Origin: JAWXBG01 sp044375415
GTDB taxonomy: Bacteria; Bacteroidota; Bacteroidia; Flavobacteriales_D; Sanyastnellaceae
Length of the DNA: 57,509 nucleotides
Direction: 5' to 3'
Assembly: GCA_044375415.1 (NCBI GenBank)
Contig: JBILMS010000014.1
Location: 1-57,509, forward strand
Shown here: in pieces, positions 8,642 through 17,909 of the stretch
Layout of the letters: every line of letters starts with the position of its first letter
Position numbering within the stretch: the first letter of the stretch is position 1
Made by a program: the position numbers and the translations under genes
The notes under the pieces: model-generated
The model's input: only the letters and a program-made list of their open reading frames with translations
Told to the model about the DNA's origin: nothing
The model's database searches: none

Positions 8642-11600
8642 TTATCTTGTTTTCAAAAGAGTCTTTGTGACCGGCCCTTTCGATGAGTTGATTCTAATTT
8701 CATAGATTCCATCTGCAAAATCAGAAGTATTAAGTTCAATTCTTTTCTGACCGGAGATGATTCCCAGGTTCTCTTGATATACGATTTCGCCCAGAACATT
8801 TGTTACCACCAGATGGAATATATCCGATTCTTTCGTTTCGATGACAATATTTGAGAAGTCTGAACATGGGTTTGGATATACCTCAATGTTCTGAAGAGTT
8901 TTTGTATCACCGATGAAATCATAAGCATCACAAATCCCGTCACCATCCGTGTCGATAATAACCAAGGCTGTATTGTCTTCGTTACACTCGTAGCAATTTT
9001 CTTCAGGAATCAAACATGATCCATTGTCGAAAGTTGCATTCGGATCGAAGTTGCAGGCAATCGGATCCGTACATCCAAAGGCAGAGCAAAAGCTCAAAGC
9101 ATCGCATTGAATTTGATCTTCAATTGCATTTGAAGCTACAAACTGAACAGTGCCTCCCTCGGGATCGCCCAACTGAATATTTAAATCGAAGCACAGCGTT
9201 CCATCTGTTGTGATTTGAGCCAAAAGCACTTTGTTGCTTTCCGTTGGTCCTTGAACGCCTTCAAGTACCGACCATGCACCTCCATTAGATGTGAATAGAG
9301 GTCCTCCGTTTTCATTTCCAAAAGGACTTAAATCCATACCTACAACAGTGACAGAAGGAATCGTTCCTTCCAAAAGTCCATCTGATTCGAAGAGAGGGGT
9401 GCCAGCTAGAGGACTTTCATTCACCAATAATCCTCCGGCAATTCCTTCACTACCTCCATCATTATTTTCGCCACCGACAACTGATCCATCGGTGTCTTCA
9501 GGTTTTTGAACACCCCAATGAATATCCGATGCAGGACCCACAGTCAACCAAGAATCTAAGGCTACCGTGTTTTCGTCGAGACGTGTATTGTCTATGGCAT
9601 TACCGGTTTCTTCACCTCTATCAGCGTTGTTGTAGAAGTAAGTGGTAGTTTCAATGCGAAGTTCGTGATCGGCGTTTCCAAATACAGCCTGAACTTCATA
9701 TCCGGGAGCTAGATCAGCATAAATGCGATAAGTTACAGACCCTTGAGCTAGTTCAGATCCACCGTCTTCATCGTTTGAATCATTTGTATCACTAACGTAA
9801 TAAACTTCAACAAGTACGTCTTCTAATCCCATTTCCGGATTGCATCCACCACCTGTAGAGTAAGTACAAGATCCATCTTCGTCAGTAGCCTCAGGATTGT
9901 AATTGTCGGCAAGAGGATCTGTGCAACCCGCTATCTCTTCGCCATCGCAAACACCGTCATTGTCGGCATCAACAATTACCAATCCGTCGTTATTGCTATT
10001 GCACTCGAAACAATCTTCAATAGGTTCAATACATGATCCATCGTCGTTAGATGCATTAGGATCATAGTTACATGCTGTTTCACTTGTACAACCTAAGTTT
10101 TCCTGTGCATCACAAATCCCATCATCGTCGCTGTCTATAATTACAAGAGCATCATTATTTTCATTGCAGGCATAACAGTTTTCAATTGGCTCCAAACACG
10201 AACCATCATTGTCAGTGGCCTCGCTATTGTAGTTGCAAGCTGTTGCACTTGTACATCCTGAAACTTCTTGCGCATTACAAATGCCATCGCCATCTGCATC
10301 AACTAGAACAAGACCGTTATTGTTTTCATTACAAGCTAAACAGTTTTCTACAGGAAGAACACATGAGTCGTCTTCTTCAGTAGCAGCGGGGTCATAATTA
10401 CATGCGAGTTCGTTAGTGCAACCGCCAACTTCTTCTAAGTTACACACTCCATCATTATCGTCATCAATTAAAACAAGACCATCATTGTTCAAATTACAAG
10501 CTGTGCAATTTGGAACAGGAACGATACATGAACCATCATCACCTGTAGCCAACGGATTGTAATTACATGCCAGCGGATTATTACAACCCGGGTTTTCTTC
10601 GGCGTCGCATGTTCCATCGTTGTCGGTATCAATTATCACTAAACCATCGTTTGTTCCATTACAAGCCGAACAGTTGACTACCGGAATTATACAACTTCCG
10701 TTATCATCTGTTGCAAGTGCATTGTAGTTACATGCATTTGAATCAGTACAACCTGAAATTTCGAGTGCGTTGCATATGCCATCACCATCGGTATCAGCAA
10801 TTACAAGACCATCATTATTTGAATTACAAATCTGACAGTTTGCAACCGGTTCGATGCATGAGCCATCATTTACAGTGGCAGTTGGATCATAGTTACAAGC
10901 TGTTGAACTGGTACACCCTTCTCCTGTTTCGATAATTGGAAAAGAGAGCCCTTCAAAAAACTGTTCGTTTCCAATAGGATTAGAAGCTACATATTGCTCA
11001 GTACCGCCACCGGGAGTACCTAGTTGAATATTGAGAGAATAAGACAAATCTCCATCAGTAGTGATTTGTGCTATCAATACAATGTTATCGGCAGTTGGAC
11101 CTTGCACCCCTTCGAGCACGGACCACGCACCGCCGCTTGCCGTAAATACAGGACCCGCATTTACATTGTCGAGCATAGACACGTCAAGTCCAATGACTGT
11201 GATGGTGGGCACAGTACCAAGTAAGAGACCATCGGCTGTCGTAAGTGGTATACCCGCGAAAGGATCATTGTTTACCAACAAACCACCTGCAATTCCTTCA
11301 CTTCCCCCGTCGTTATTTACACCACCAACAAGCGAACCATTGCCATCGGCGTTTTTCTGAGCACCAACACGAAGTGTAGTGGCACCATTCATTGCTATCC
11401 ATGAATCGAGAGCCACGGTGTTTTCATCTATTCTATTGTGAGGAATAAGACTTCCTATGGTTTCTCCGCGGTCAACGTTATTGAAAAAATAAGTTGAAGT
11501 TTCGATTCGCAACTCATGATCATCGTTGCCGTATACTGCTTGTAGTTCATATCCGGGTGCCATATCGACATAGATCCGATAAGTTATGGAACCTTCTGTT

Positions 11601-11737
11601 AAGAAACCACCGTCAGTATCTGTTGCATCATTGGCGTCTGACACGTAGTAGTATTCCAGAATAATATTTTCCAGCCCTTGAGAATTGGCGGAAAAGGAAG
11701 AAAGTGCAATAAACAGTAATGCGATGAAATGCTTCAT
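8642..11737 (-). CDS. Secreted two-module Cys-repeat protein with T9SS type A sorting tail
   Basis: The product has 1031 residues with a signal peptide of about 19 residues (FSANSQ). Long-form modules lie at about 20-270 and 634-885. Between them are six full 55-residue units (GC.xx.ACNY...DGSC...NC.ACN.NNDGLVI.D.D.DGIC) and one half unit; a last unit follows the second module. The D.D.DG.C strings look like thrombospondin type 3 calcium loops. Residues about 949-1031 form a T9SS type A sorting domain (EVYPNPCSDF, GIYEIRINSSKG, ending KTLLKTR). Family knowledge predicts export by the Por/Spr translocon and cell-surface attachment or release. The ligand is unknown. A two-tier hairpin precedes the start codon and a strong terminator follows, so this gene may be an independent transcription unit. 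Confidence 0.87.
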   Translation of the reverse strand: MKHFIALLFIALSSFSANSQGLENIILEYYYVSDANDATDTDGGFLTEGSITYRIYVDMAPGYELQAVYGNDDHELRIETSTYFFNNVDRGETIGSLIPHNRIDENTVALDSWIAMNGATTLRVGAQKNADGNGSLVGGVNNDGGSEGIAGGLLVNNDPFAGIPLTTADGLLLGTVPTITVIGLDVSMLDNVNAGPVFTASGGAWSVLEGVQGPTADNIVLIAQITTDGDLSYSLNIQLGTPGGGTEQYVASNPIGNEQFFEGLSFPIIETGEGCTSSTACNYDPTATVNDGSCIEPVANCQICNSNNDGLVIADTDGDGICNALEISGCTDSNACNYNALATDDNGSCIIPVVNCSACNGTNDGLVIIDTDNDGTCDAEENPGCNNPLACNYNPLATGDDGSCIVPVPNCTACNLNNDGLVLIDDDNDGVCNLEEVGGCTNELACNYDPAATEEDDSCVLPVENCLACNENNNGLVLVDADGDGICNAQEVSGCTSATACNYNSEATDNDGSCLEPIENCYACNENNDALVIIDSDDDGICDAQENLGCTSETACNYDPNASNDDGSCIEPIEDCFECNSNNDGLVIVDADNDGVCDGEEIAGCTDPLADNYNPEATDEDGSCTYSTGGGCNPEMGLEDVLVEVYYVSDTNDSNDEDGGSELAQGSVTYRIYADLAPGYEVQAVFGNADHELRIETTTYFYNNADRGEETGNAIDNTRLDENTVALDSWLTVGPASDIHWGVQKPEDTDGSVVGGENNDGGSEGIAGGLLVNESPLAGTPLFESDGLLEGTIPSVTVVGMDLSPFGNENGGPLFTSNGGAWSVLEGVQGPTESNKVLLAQITTDGTLCFDLNIQLGDPEGGTVQFVASNAIEDQIQCDALSFCSAFGCTDPIACNFDPNATFDNGSCLIPEENCYECNEDNTALVIIDTDGDGICDAYDFIGDTKTLQNIEVYPNPCSDFSNIVIETKESDIFHLVVTNVLGEIVYQENLGIISGQKRIELNTSDFADGIYEIRINSSKGPVTKTLLKTR

Positions 11738-11746
11738 GAATGATAT

Positions 11747-11802
11747 GCTTTTGTCGGTTCTTTAGTTGTGGGCATTTCAATACCCACTATAGCCGACAAA
11801 GC
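11747..11802 (-). promoter_or_regulatory. Two-tier hairpin just upstream of a start codon
   Basis: On the minus strand an outer pair (gctttgtcgg with ccgacaaaagc) and an inner pair (gtgggtat with atgcccac, one G-U) enclose a short loop. The structure ends about 10 bases before the ATG at 11737 and has no U run, so a 5' UTR control or stability element is more likely than a terminator. Only hand pairing supports this. Confidence 0.45.
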
Positions 11803-11925
11803 TAGAATTCACAGAATAAGCTAAATCGCTATCAGGATTACCATAATGTTAGCAACGTGTAACCCTTGTGTTTCGAGGTGAATTTAGGAATTCTAAAGTG
11901 TTGACTATTAGAGTTTTGGTTAGGG

Positions 11926-11947
11926 CCCCTCGGCTGCGCTCGGGGAC
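11926..11947. repeat. REP-like palindromic element, copy 1
   Basis: cccctcggctgcgctcgggg is a GC-rich imperfect palindrome directly after the stop of the 11952-13256 gene. The same core recurs at 17806 and, inverted and diverged, at 17910. Short palindromes of this composition are common between genes in Bacteroidota. Confidence 0.7.
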
Positions 11948-11951
11948 GGGC

Positions 11952-13256
11952 TTACATTTTAAGCAATGTCTTGGTGTACTGAACATTTCCACCCGAAATA
12001 CTAATAAAGAATATATTGCCCTGTAAAGCGGAGAGGTCCATATTCATGGAAGAGCCGCTGAAGTTCTCCTTTAAACAACATTCTCCAAGTGCATTGTATA
12101 TCGATACTTGAATAATCTCGTTTGAATTTCCTTCACGATATAAATTCAGGACATCATTAAATGGATTAGGATAAATCTGAAAAACTGATTCTGAATTAAC
12201 ATCTTCAACACCAAGGTTCTCACAAATTAATTCAGGATCCAGACCTTCGCAATTATCCGGTAAAATGCAGCAGAGCTCAGGTACATTAAGATTAACAGCC
12301 GGATCGTAGTTACAAGCGGCCGGATCATTGCAACCGATTACAACCAAGGTCTGACAACTTCCATCGTCGCAAGCAGCCAATGCATCATACTCCAAAAATT
12401 CCGGATCCGTGCATCCACATTCCGGAGGATATTTGAGGAAAGGGCTCGCAAATTCACCTTCGAGCAAAATATTGTCGTTTGCAACATATTTCACTATTTC
12501 TCCCAAGGCGTTGATCACTTCAATGTTCAATTCGAAGGTGAGTTCGCCAAGAGTGGTTACCTGAGCAATTAAAATTCTATTCTCCACATCAATACCACCA
12601 ATTCCTTCACCATACAATATGGTAGTGTTTGTTGTGTAGAAAGAAGTATCAACGGCTGCGTCGTCAAATATCGTTTCAGGATGTAGCCCGGTAATAAATA
12701 CTTCGGGAACAATAGTATCAATCATGGCAACTAAACCATCTTTTTCGGTGATCGGGATACCAGCTGTTTCATCTGCATTGATAAGCAGACCTGCTGTTAT
12801 ACCATTGCTGCCACCATCGTTGTTGATGCCACCAACAATTGAGGTATCGGGATCTGCCGTTTTAAGCACTCCAATATGTACATCGGAAGCAAGACCAAAA
12901 GTGAACCAAGAATCCAGAGCAACTGTGTTTTCGTCGAGGCGATTGTCGTCTATTTCGAAACCGAATGTTTTTCCGCGATCGTTATTGTTCCAAATAGTGT
13001 CTGTACTTGTAATATATAAAGGGTGTTCAGGCGTGCTATAAAACGAGCGAAGTTTTGCCCCGGGTACCAAATCTAAAAATATTCTATACGTAACAGAACC
13101 TACTTTTAACGGAGTATCACCACCGTCACTGTCTTCTGAATCGTTTAAATCGGAGATGTAGTACTTCTCTACAACGACACCTTCAATATCGCTCTGTGCA
13201 TGAATGAGTGATGAGTTCAATGCAAAAAGAATGAATAAAAAGAAAGTTGATTTCAT
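11952..13256 (-). CDS. Secreted single-module protein with T9SS type A tail, next to TonB receptor
   Basis: The product has 434 residues with a signal peptide of about 21 residues (SLIHAQ). One long-form module (about 24-280; RLDENTVALDSW, SIVGGINNDGGS) is followed by two Cys repeats (CGCTDPEFLEYDALAACDDG; GCNDPAACNYDP) and a T9SS type A tail (about 358-434; FQIYPNPFNDVLNL, ending KTLLKM). It is the most diverged long-form module in the window. The start lies 33 bases after the stop of the TonB receptor, so both are probably on one mRNA. This placement would suit a surface partner of the receptor, in the position SusD-like proteins often take, though there is no sequence similarity to SusD. 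That role is inference only. Confidence 0.83.
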   Translation of the reverse strand: MKSTFFLFILFALNSSLIHAQSDIEGVVVEKYYISDLNDSEDSDGGDTPLKVGSVTYRIFLDLVPGAKLRSFYSTPEHPLYITSTDTIWNNNDRGKTFGFEIDDNRLDENTVALDSWFTFGLASDVHIGVLKTADPDTSIVGGINNDGGSNGITAGLLINADETAGIPITEKDGLVAMIDTIVPEVFITGLHPETIFDDAAVDTSFYTTNTTILYGEGIGGIDVENRILIAQVTTLGELTFELNIEVINALGEIVKYVANDNILLEGEFASPFLKYPPECGCTDPEFLEYDALAACDDGSCQTLVVIGCNDPAACNYDPAVNLNVPELCCILPDNCEGLDPELICENLGVEDVNSESVFQIYPNPFNDVLNLYREGNSNEIIQVSIYNALGECCLKENFSGSSMNMDLSALQGNIFFISISGGNVQYTKTLLKM

Positions 13257-13289
13257 GATGATGTTCCTGTCTATTATAGAAAAAGCACG

Positions 13290-16200
13290 TTAGATTTTAT
13301 ATGTAAAGCTGATCTGATAGTTCGTTCCGTACGTATATCGGTCGAAGTCCAACAAAAAGCCTTCATCGAATTTGTAAGATCTACGTATTGGGGCATTCAA
13401 GATGTTCTTTACTTGGAACCCTACTTTGAAGTGTTTCGAAATTTTATAGGAAAGTGTGTAATCGATCATGTGACGTGGCAACTCGTAGATGTCCGGAATA
13501 TCTTCTTCGACGTTTACTACTGCGGCAAGCTTTGGTCCTTGAACGTTGTATGAAAGCGATGTAGTGAATCGAGCGCTATCACCCGTGTATGTAACCAAGG
13601 CGTTTATAATGTATGGAGCTTGACCAAACATAGCTCGGGTCTCGGTGATCGGTTCAGTAATCATCGTTTTTGAATCGATGAACGAAACATTTGCTCCAAC
13701 ATCAAAACGACGAGTAAGTTTTTTGCGAGCCTCTATTTCTAAACCAACGGCATTTGAATTTTCCACGTTCTGCCATGTGAAATCATTTCCTCCGGGAACT
13801 TTTACCAATTCGATGTGGTTTGTAAACTGTTTGTAGAAAACACTCACAAAAAAGGCATTTCCGGTTTCTTTAAAATATGTTTCATATCGAAAATCGAAGT
13901 TGTTCACATTAGTCATTTCGAGATTAGGATTTCCTTGAATTCGTGAGCGCAACTCGAAGTCTTCCAATGAAACGGCCGATAACTCACGAAAGCCCGGTCT
14001 GGCTAGAGATCGGAAGTAATTGAGACGTAAGTTTTTTAAGACCTTTGTCTTATCATTCCAAATTTTGTAGATGAAATTGGCGCTCGGTAAAAAGTTCAAG
14101 GTATCTACTAATCCCGGATTGGCCTTAACGCCACCAATGTTTTGACGTTCGTCGGAGTCATATGCCAATCCCAATTCGCGGTACTCTTGAATGTCCACTT
14201 CCATATCTGTTTTTTCAACGCGAACACCACCTGAAAAACGAAGTCTTTCAGTGAAATGGTGATCGAGTTTGAGGTATGCACTATAAACTTTAGAAATGCC
14301 AATGTCGGAGTCGAGTTCACTCGAACCGTTGACGTAATAAAGATCAAAACCCGATAGACCTGCAATGGAAAATCTGGACGGGGCCATCAACTGTTGCTGA
14401 TTGTTCAAAATGATATCTTCAGCAACAGGATCATTAGCAATACCCAACACTGTATATTGTATCTGTTGATTTGTGCGCTCGTTGTGCTGATAAGAAATAC
14501 CGTATCCCAGTTTAGTTGGATTGATTGCCTTTTTTCCTAACTTCATTTCAACCGAAATTCTCGAATCCAATAAGGTTTCGTTCATATATCGGTAACGACG
14601 AGCGGGAGCGCTGCTCGACATTTGATATTCTTCGCTGATGGCGAGATAATTGTATCGCAAATCTTTAAAGTCAAGAATGTTTCTAACCCCGTCGGTATAA
14701 GAAGTATTAAAATCAATTTTTGTAGAAGAGTCTGATAGAATATGTTCAGTTTTCAGTTGATAGATTACTTGTTGACGTTCTTCATATTGTTGATCTTCAC
14801 CAAAAATAAGTTCTCCCCCGCTAGTTACGTTGTCCGTTCCCACATAGGTTCTAGCGGTATTTACACCTATAAAGTTGGGCATTACAAGGAAACTAATATT
14901 GTTTCGGTTGTTTAGTTTTAATGCCAAATTTGCAAGAGCCGACCAACCATTCGTTTCATTGCTTACTTTCTGCTCTAGATCCAATTCATCGGCATTTGGA
15001 TCTTCGCTTCCTTCCTCCGGCTGAAATCCCGGACTTGCACTTGTTCGTTGGTTGAGGGAGTTGGGATCATAATCTGTATTGTTGAAATATCTGAAACCAA
15101 CTAAATATCCGAATGTCTTTTTGAAAATTTTAGTTTGATTTCCAATGCTCAGACTTGTGCTGTTATTGAGGGGTGCTTTTGTACGTTTGGTAAACCACGT
15201 ATTATTGAATTTCTGTCCGTGCTGTGAAATGTCGGAGTTGAATGTTTCGAAAAAGGTTCCCCCGTAAATACTTTCATATTCTTTGCCGGCATCAGAAATG
15301 GCACCGGCATTATTGAATTCAGCAGGCCCCATCAGTCCTAGTTCTATCATCGCCAATTGATAGTAAGCACTTCCTTCAGTAATCGGCGTGTTTTCATTAA
15401 TTCCGTATGAGTTCAAATAGGCACCCAAACCCAATGATTGAAACTCTTGCCAGTATGTAGTATTTAGGATAGGCACCGGGTAGTCACTTTGAACAGTTGG
15501 AACTCCTTCCGGCACATCTCTGAAACCATTGTCAAATCCGAGCCAATCTGTTTTACTTTTTTCCGATGAGATAACATCCTGGAAGGTCGTCTGAGGATTA
15601 TATCCAAACGAAGTGCTAAGTTCTATCGTTAGCTTGTCCGGATAATCTTTCGTTTCAACTGAGATAAATGCACCCGACCAATCACCCGGCAGATCGGGGC
15701 TCATGGTTTTTGTAATAATGAGGTTGTCTATAAGACCGGTCGGAAAAATATCAAGTTTGATGTTATTAGTGAGAGGATCGAGCGTAGGAATTCTGCTACC
15801 GTTTAATGTGGTTTTTATATAGCGATCTGCCAATCCGCGCACCGACACGAAACTGCCGACGGTAGATACGCCGGTTACCCGTTTCAACCCTTCTGATACT
15901 TTAGAATCGCCGGTTTGTTGCAATGTCGCGCTTGAAACATAATCCATTGATGTGGCTCCTTTGGATTTTACGTCGTCCATGTAGTAGGTAGTCCCTTTGT
16001 TGGCTTTCCCGAATACTTCTACACCCGTTAGTATAATACCTTTTGGAACCATTACCAACTGAAGGATTGTAACATCACCCTTGCTGATTAATACCGTAGT
16101 ATCTATTGGTTCGTACCCAAAATAGTTGACAGTGATAGTTTGTGGACCATTATCAGGCACATCCAACGAAAAATTTCCGTCAAAATCGGCAGTTGTTCCA

Positions 16201-16343
16201 ACGGCTGGTTTGTTTTTGAGAAATAGAACAGCATTAAAAGCCCCTTCGCCATTTTGATCGGTCACTTTACCGCGTACAATACCTTGACAAAATGAATTGA
16301 AGGACAGGAAGAGTGCGGTAAGAATAAGGAAAGGCGTTTTCAT
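13290..16343 (-). CDS. TonB-dependent outer-membrane receptor with carboxypeptidase-regulatory N-domain
   Basis: The product has 1017 residues. A signal peptide (about 1-19, FNSFCQ) is followed by a carboxypeptidase-regulatory-like beta-sandwich (about 22-105; GIVRGKVTDQNGEGAFNAVL, VNYFGYEPIDTT). The plug domain (about 125-235) has SVRGLADRYIKTTLNGSRIP, and a 22-strand-type barrel fills the rest to a C-terminal aromatic-rich strand (YQISFTYKI). It should import a substrate across the outer membrane using TonB energy. The substrate is unknown. It lacks the SusC-type features I would expect beside a SusD, and no SusD is encoded here. It appears to head a transcript that continues into the 11952-13256 module protein 33 bases downstream. 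Its link to the rest of the Cys-repeat cluster is positional. Confidence 0.9.
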   Translation of the reverse strand: MKTPFLILTALFLSFNSFCQGIVRGKVTDQNGEGAFNAVLFLKNKPAVGTTADFDGNFSLDVPDNGPQTITVNYFGYEPIDTTVLISKGDVTILQLVMVPKGIILTGVEVFGKANKGTTYYMDDVKSKGATSMDYVSSATLQQTGDSKVSEGLKRVTGVSTVGSFVSVRGLADRYIKTTLNGSRIPTLDPLTNNIKLDIFPTGLIDNLIITKTMSPDLPGDWSGAFISVETKDYPDKLTIELSTSFGYNPQTTFQDVISSEKSKTDWLGFDNGFRDVPEGVPTVQSDYPVPILNTTYWQEFQSLGLGAYLNSYGINENTPITEGSAYYQLAMIELGLMGPAEFNNAGAISDAGKEYESIYGGTFFETFNSDISQHGQKFNNTWFTKRTKAPLNNSTSLSIGNQTKIFKKTFGYLVGFRYFNNTDYDPNSLNQRTSASPGFQPEEGSEDPNADELDLEQKVSNETNGWSALANLALKLNNRNNISFLVMPNFIGVNTARTYVGTDNVTSGGELIFGEDQQYEERQQVIYQLKTEHILSDSSTKIDFNTSYTDGVRNILDFKDLRYNYLAISEEYQMSSSAPARRYRYMNETLLDSRISVEMKLGKKAINPTKLGYGISYQHNERTNQQIQYTVLGIANDPVAEDIILNNQQQLMAPSRFSIAGLSGFDLYYVNGSSELDSDIGISKVYSAYLKLDHHFTERLRFSGGVRVEKTDMEVDIQEYRELGLAYDSDERQNIGGVKANPGLVDTLNFLPSANFIYKIWNDKTKVLKNLRLNYFRSLARPGFRELSAVSLEDFELRSRIQGNPNLEMTNVNNFDFRYETYFKETGNAFFVSVFYKQFTNHIELVKVPGGNDFTWQNVENSNAVGLEIEARKKLTRRFDVGANVSFIDSKTMITEPITETRAMFGQAPYIINALVTYTGDSARFTTSLSYNVQGPKLAAVVNVEEDIPDIYELPRHMIDYTLSYKISKHFKVGFQVKNILNAPIRRSYKFDEGFLLDFDRYTYGTNYQISFTYKI

Positions 16344-16579
16344 AGGAACTTGTTCAGGACCGCGAAGTTATTGGCCTCCAGCGAGTTCAGAATTACCGCA
16401 TTATTATGAAAACCCAAGCCAGCGTGAAGGGCAAGTACCCAAAAGGTTATGGCTATGTTAAGGAAATGTAACCAATCTACTAGATATGATTTCTAATTCC
16501 GGAGTCGAATACTTGATGTGTCAATGAAATGAAAACGATATTAAACCCATAAAATTATGACTGTTTAACTCCTGTCAAT

Positions 16580-17719
16580 TTAATCCGGACACGTGGTTCC
16601 AAAGGTCCCAATCATTACGAGCATGTCTCCCACATTGACGATATTATCTTGGTTTAAATCGCCTAAACAAAACACGTAATAGTCGCACGACCCATTGTTG
16701 TGATTTGCCAATGGATTAAAATTATTGGCATCAGGATCTGTGCAACCGTCAAATAAACAAGAGCCATCGTTTTGGTTCGCTTCAGGATCAAAATTGGATG
16801 CAAGAGGGTAAATACAGCCGGGAATAATGTATTCGCAGCTTCCATCGTCACAACCTGCTTCTATATTATAATTGATAGCAAGAGGATCATTGCATCCCGG
16901 AAATACACAGGATCCATCATCGATAATTGCAGTAGGATTGTAATTACACGCACTTTCATCCATACATCCCGGAATATAACCCCAGTCGCAAAAACCATCA
17001 ACAGGATAAACCAATATACAAGACATTATCTCAGTAACTCCACCTATCTGGCCGGCCGGACCCTCCAGGTCGTGACAGTAGTACATTTCATCATTGGGAT
17101 TCCCATCATTAAAAAGTTGGAGATTGATTTGAAATTCCAGCGCACCTGTTGGGCAAGTTATCTGCATGATTAGAATTCGATTATCAGGACCGGAGGGAAA
17201 GCCATTTGGATCTCCGACCAATGCAAACCAAGCTCCGTCGTTTATGGGGTTTGGTATTCCCACTTCGTTTGCGCTTGCAAATGTTGGATTGAAACCACCC
17301 GTTGGGGATGTCAATACGTTAATAGGATTGCCCGGTGATGCTGAATTTTCTCTTCCTATGGTTATGAAGGAATCAAAGCACGTTTCAGCAAAGACAGCGC
17401 AAAAGGCAGGATTGACAGCAGGTCCGGTGACACCACCAAAAGCGGAGTTCCAACAGGTAGTGTTTCCGGGTTCTTGAACATTATCACAAATAATCAGCGT
17501 ATGATTCGGATCTGAGGGCGCTTCTCCAATTCCATACACCGCAGACAAAAAATCTTCAGGATCTTCTAAACGTGCATATACTCTATAAGTAGTATGACCC
17601 GCCGGATACTCTCCCGTTGACTGTCCGTATTCTTCTACTACTATATCCACTAATTGGGCATTTGATAACAAAGAGATCGTTATCAATTTTACAAAAAGGA
17701 AATGATGAAGTTTTAGCAT
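16580..17719 (-). CDS. Secreted short-module Cys-repeat protein with dockerin-like tail
   Basis: The product has 379 residues with a signal peptide of about 21 residues (LLSNAQ). A short-form module (about 22-250) matches the N-terminus of the giant gene at the left edge: PAGHTTYRVYARL, DFLSAVYGIG, FDSFITIGR, DNRILIMQ.TCPTG. Four Cys repeats follow (GCMDESACNYNPT, GCNDPLAINYN, GCIYPLASNFDP, GCTDPDANNFNP), then a dockerin-like tail, CLGDLNQDNIVNVGDMLVMI, ending TTCPD. It is the smallest complete member of the family and a good model of the basic architecture. It is predicted to be extracellular with unknown ligand. It lies 236 bases upstream of the TonB receptor on the same strand. Confidence 0.83.
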   Translation of the reverse strand: MLKLHHFLFVKLITISLLSNAQLVDIVVEEYGQSTGEYPAGHTTYRVYARLEDPEDFLSAVYGIGEAPSDPNHTLIICDNVQEPGNTTCWNSAFGGVTGPAVNPAFCAVFAETCFDSFITIGRENSASPGNPINVLTSPTGGFNPTFASANEVGIPNPINDGAWFALVGDPNGFPSGPDNRILIMQITCPTGALEFQINLQLFNDGNPNDEMYYCHDLEGPAGQIGGVTEIMSCILVYPVDGFCDWGYIPGCMDESACNYNPTAIIDDGSCVFPGCNDPLAINYNIEAGCDDGSCEYIIPGCIYPLASNFDPEANQNDGSCLFDGCTDPDANNFNPLANHNNGSCDYYVFCLGDLNQDNIVNVGDMLVMIGTFGTTCPD

Positions 17720-17805
17720 CTAAACTGAATAGTAGTGCTAATATCGGGAATTTATTTAACTTTTGAAGCTCAAATGAATTTCATCTTTACGTTCAAAGAG
17801 CTGCA

Positions 17806-17824
17806 CCCCTCGGCTGCGCTCGGG
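17806..17824. repeat. REP-like palindromic element, copy 2
   Basis: cccctcggctgcgctcggg is identical over 19 bases to the element at 11926. It lies in the gap between the M28 peptidase gene and the short-module gene. Confidence 0.7.
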
Positions 17825-17845
17825 TACCGAAAAAATCTAGTTGAT

Positions 17846-17892
17846 GGAGGGAGAGAAAGAGGGCCGCGAAGCGGCCCTCTTTCTCTCCCTCC
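17846..17892. terminator. 22-bp perfect inverted repeat with 3-base loop
   Basis: The arm ggagggagagaaagagggcc (plus gc) pairs perfectly with its complement across the loop gaa, giving 22 uninterrupted pairs, mostly purine on one strand. It lies between two minus-strand genes, 126 bases past the M28 stop at 18019. It can act as a terminator or a strong RNA hairpin in either direction. The perfection of the stem is unusual. Confidence 0.65.
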
Positions 17893-17909
17893 TATTAAAT
17901 AAATGCAAC

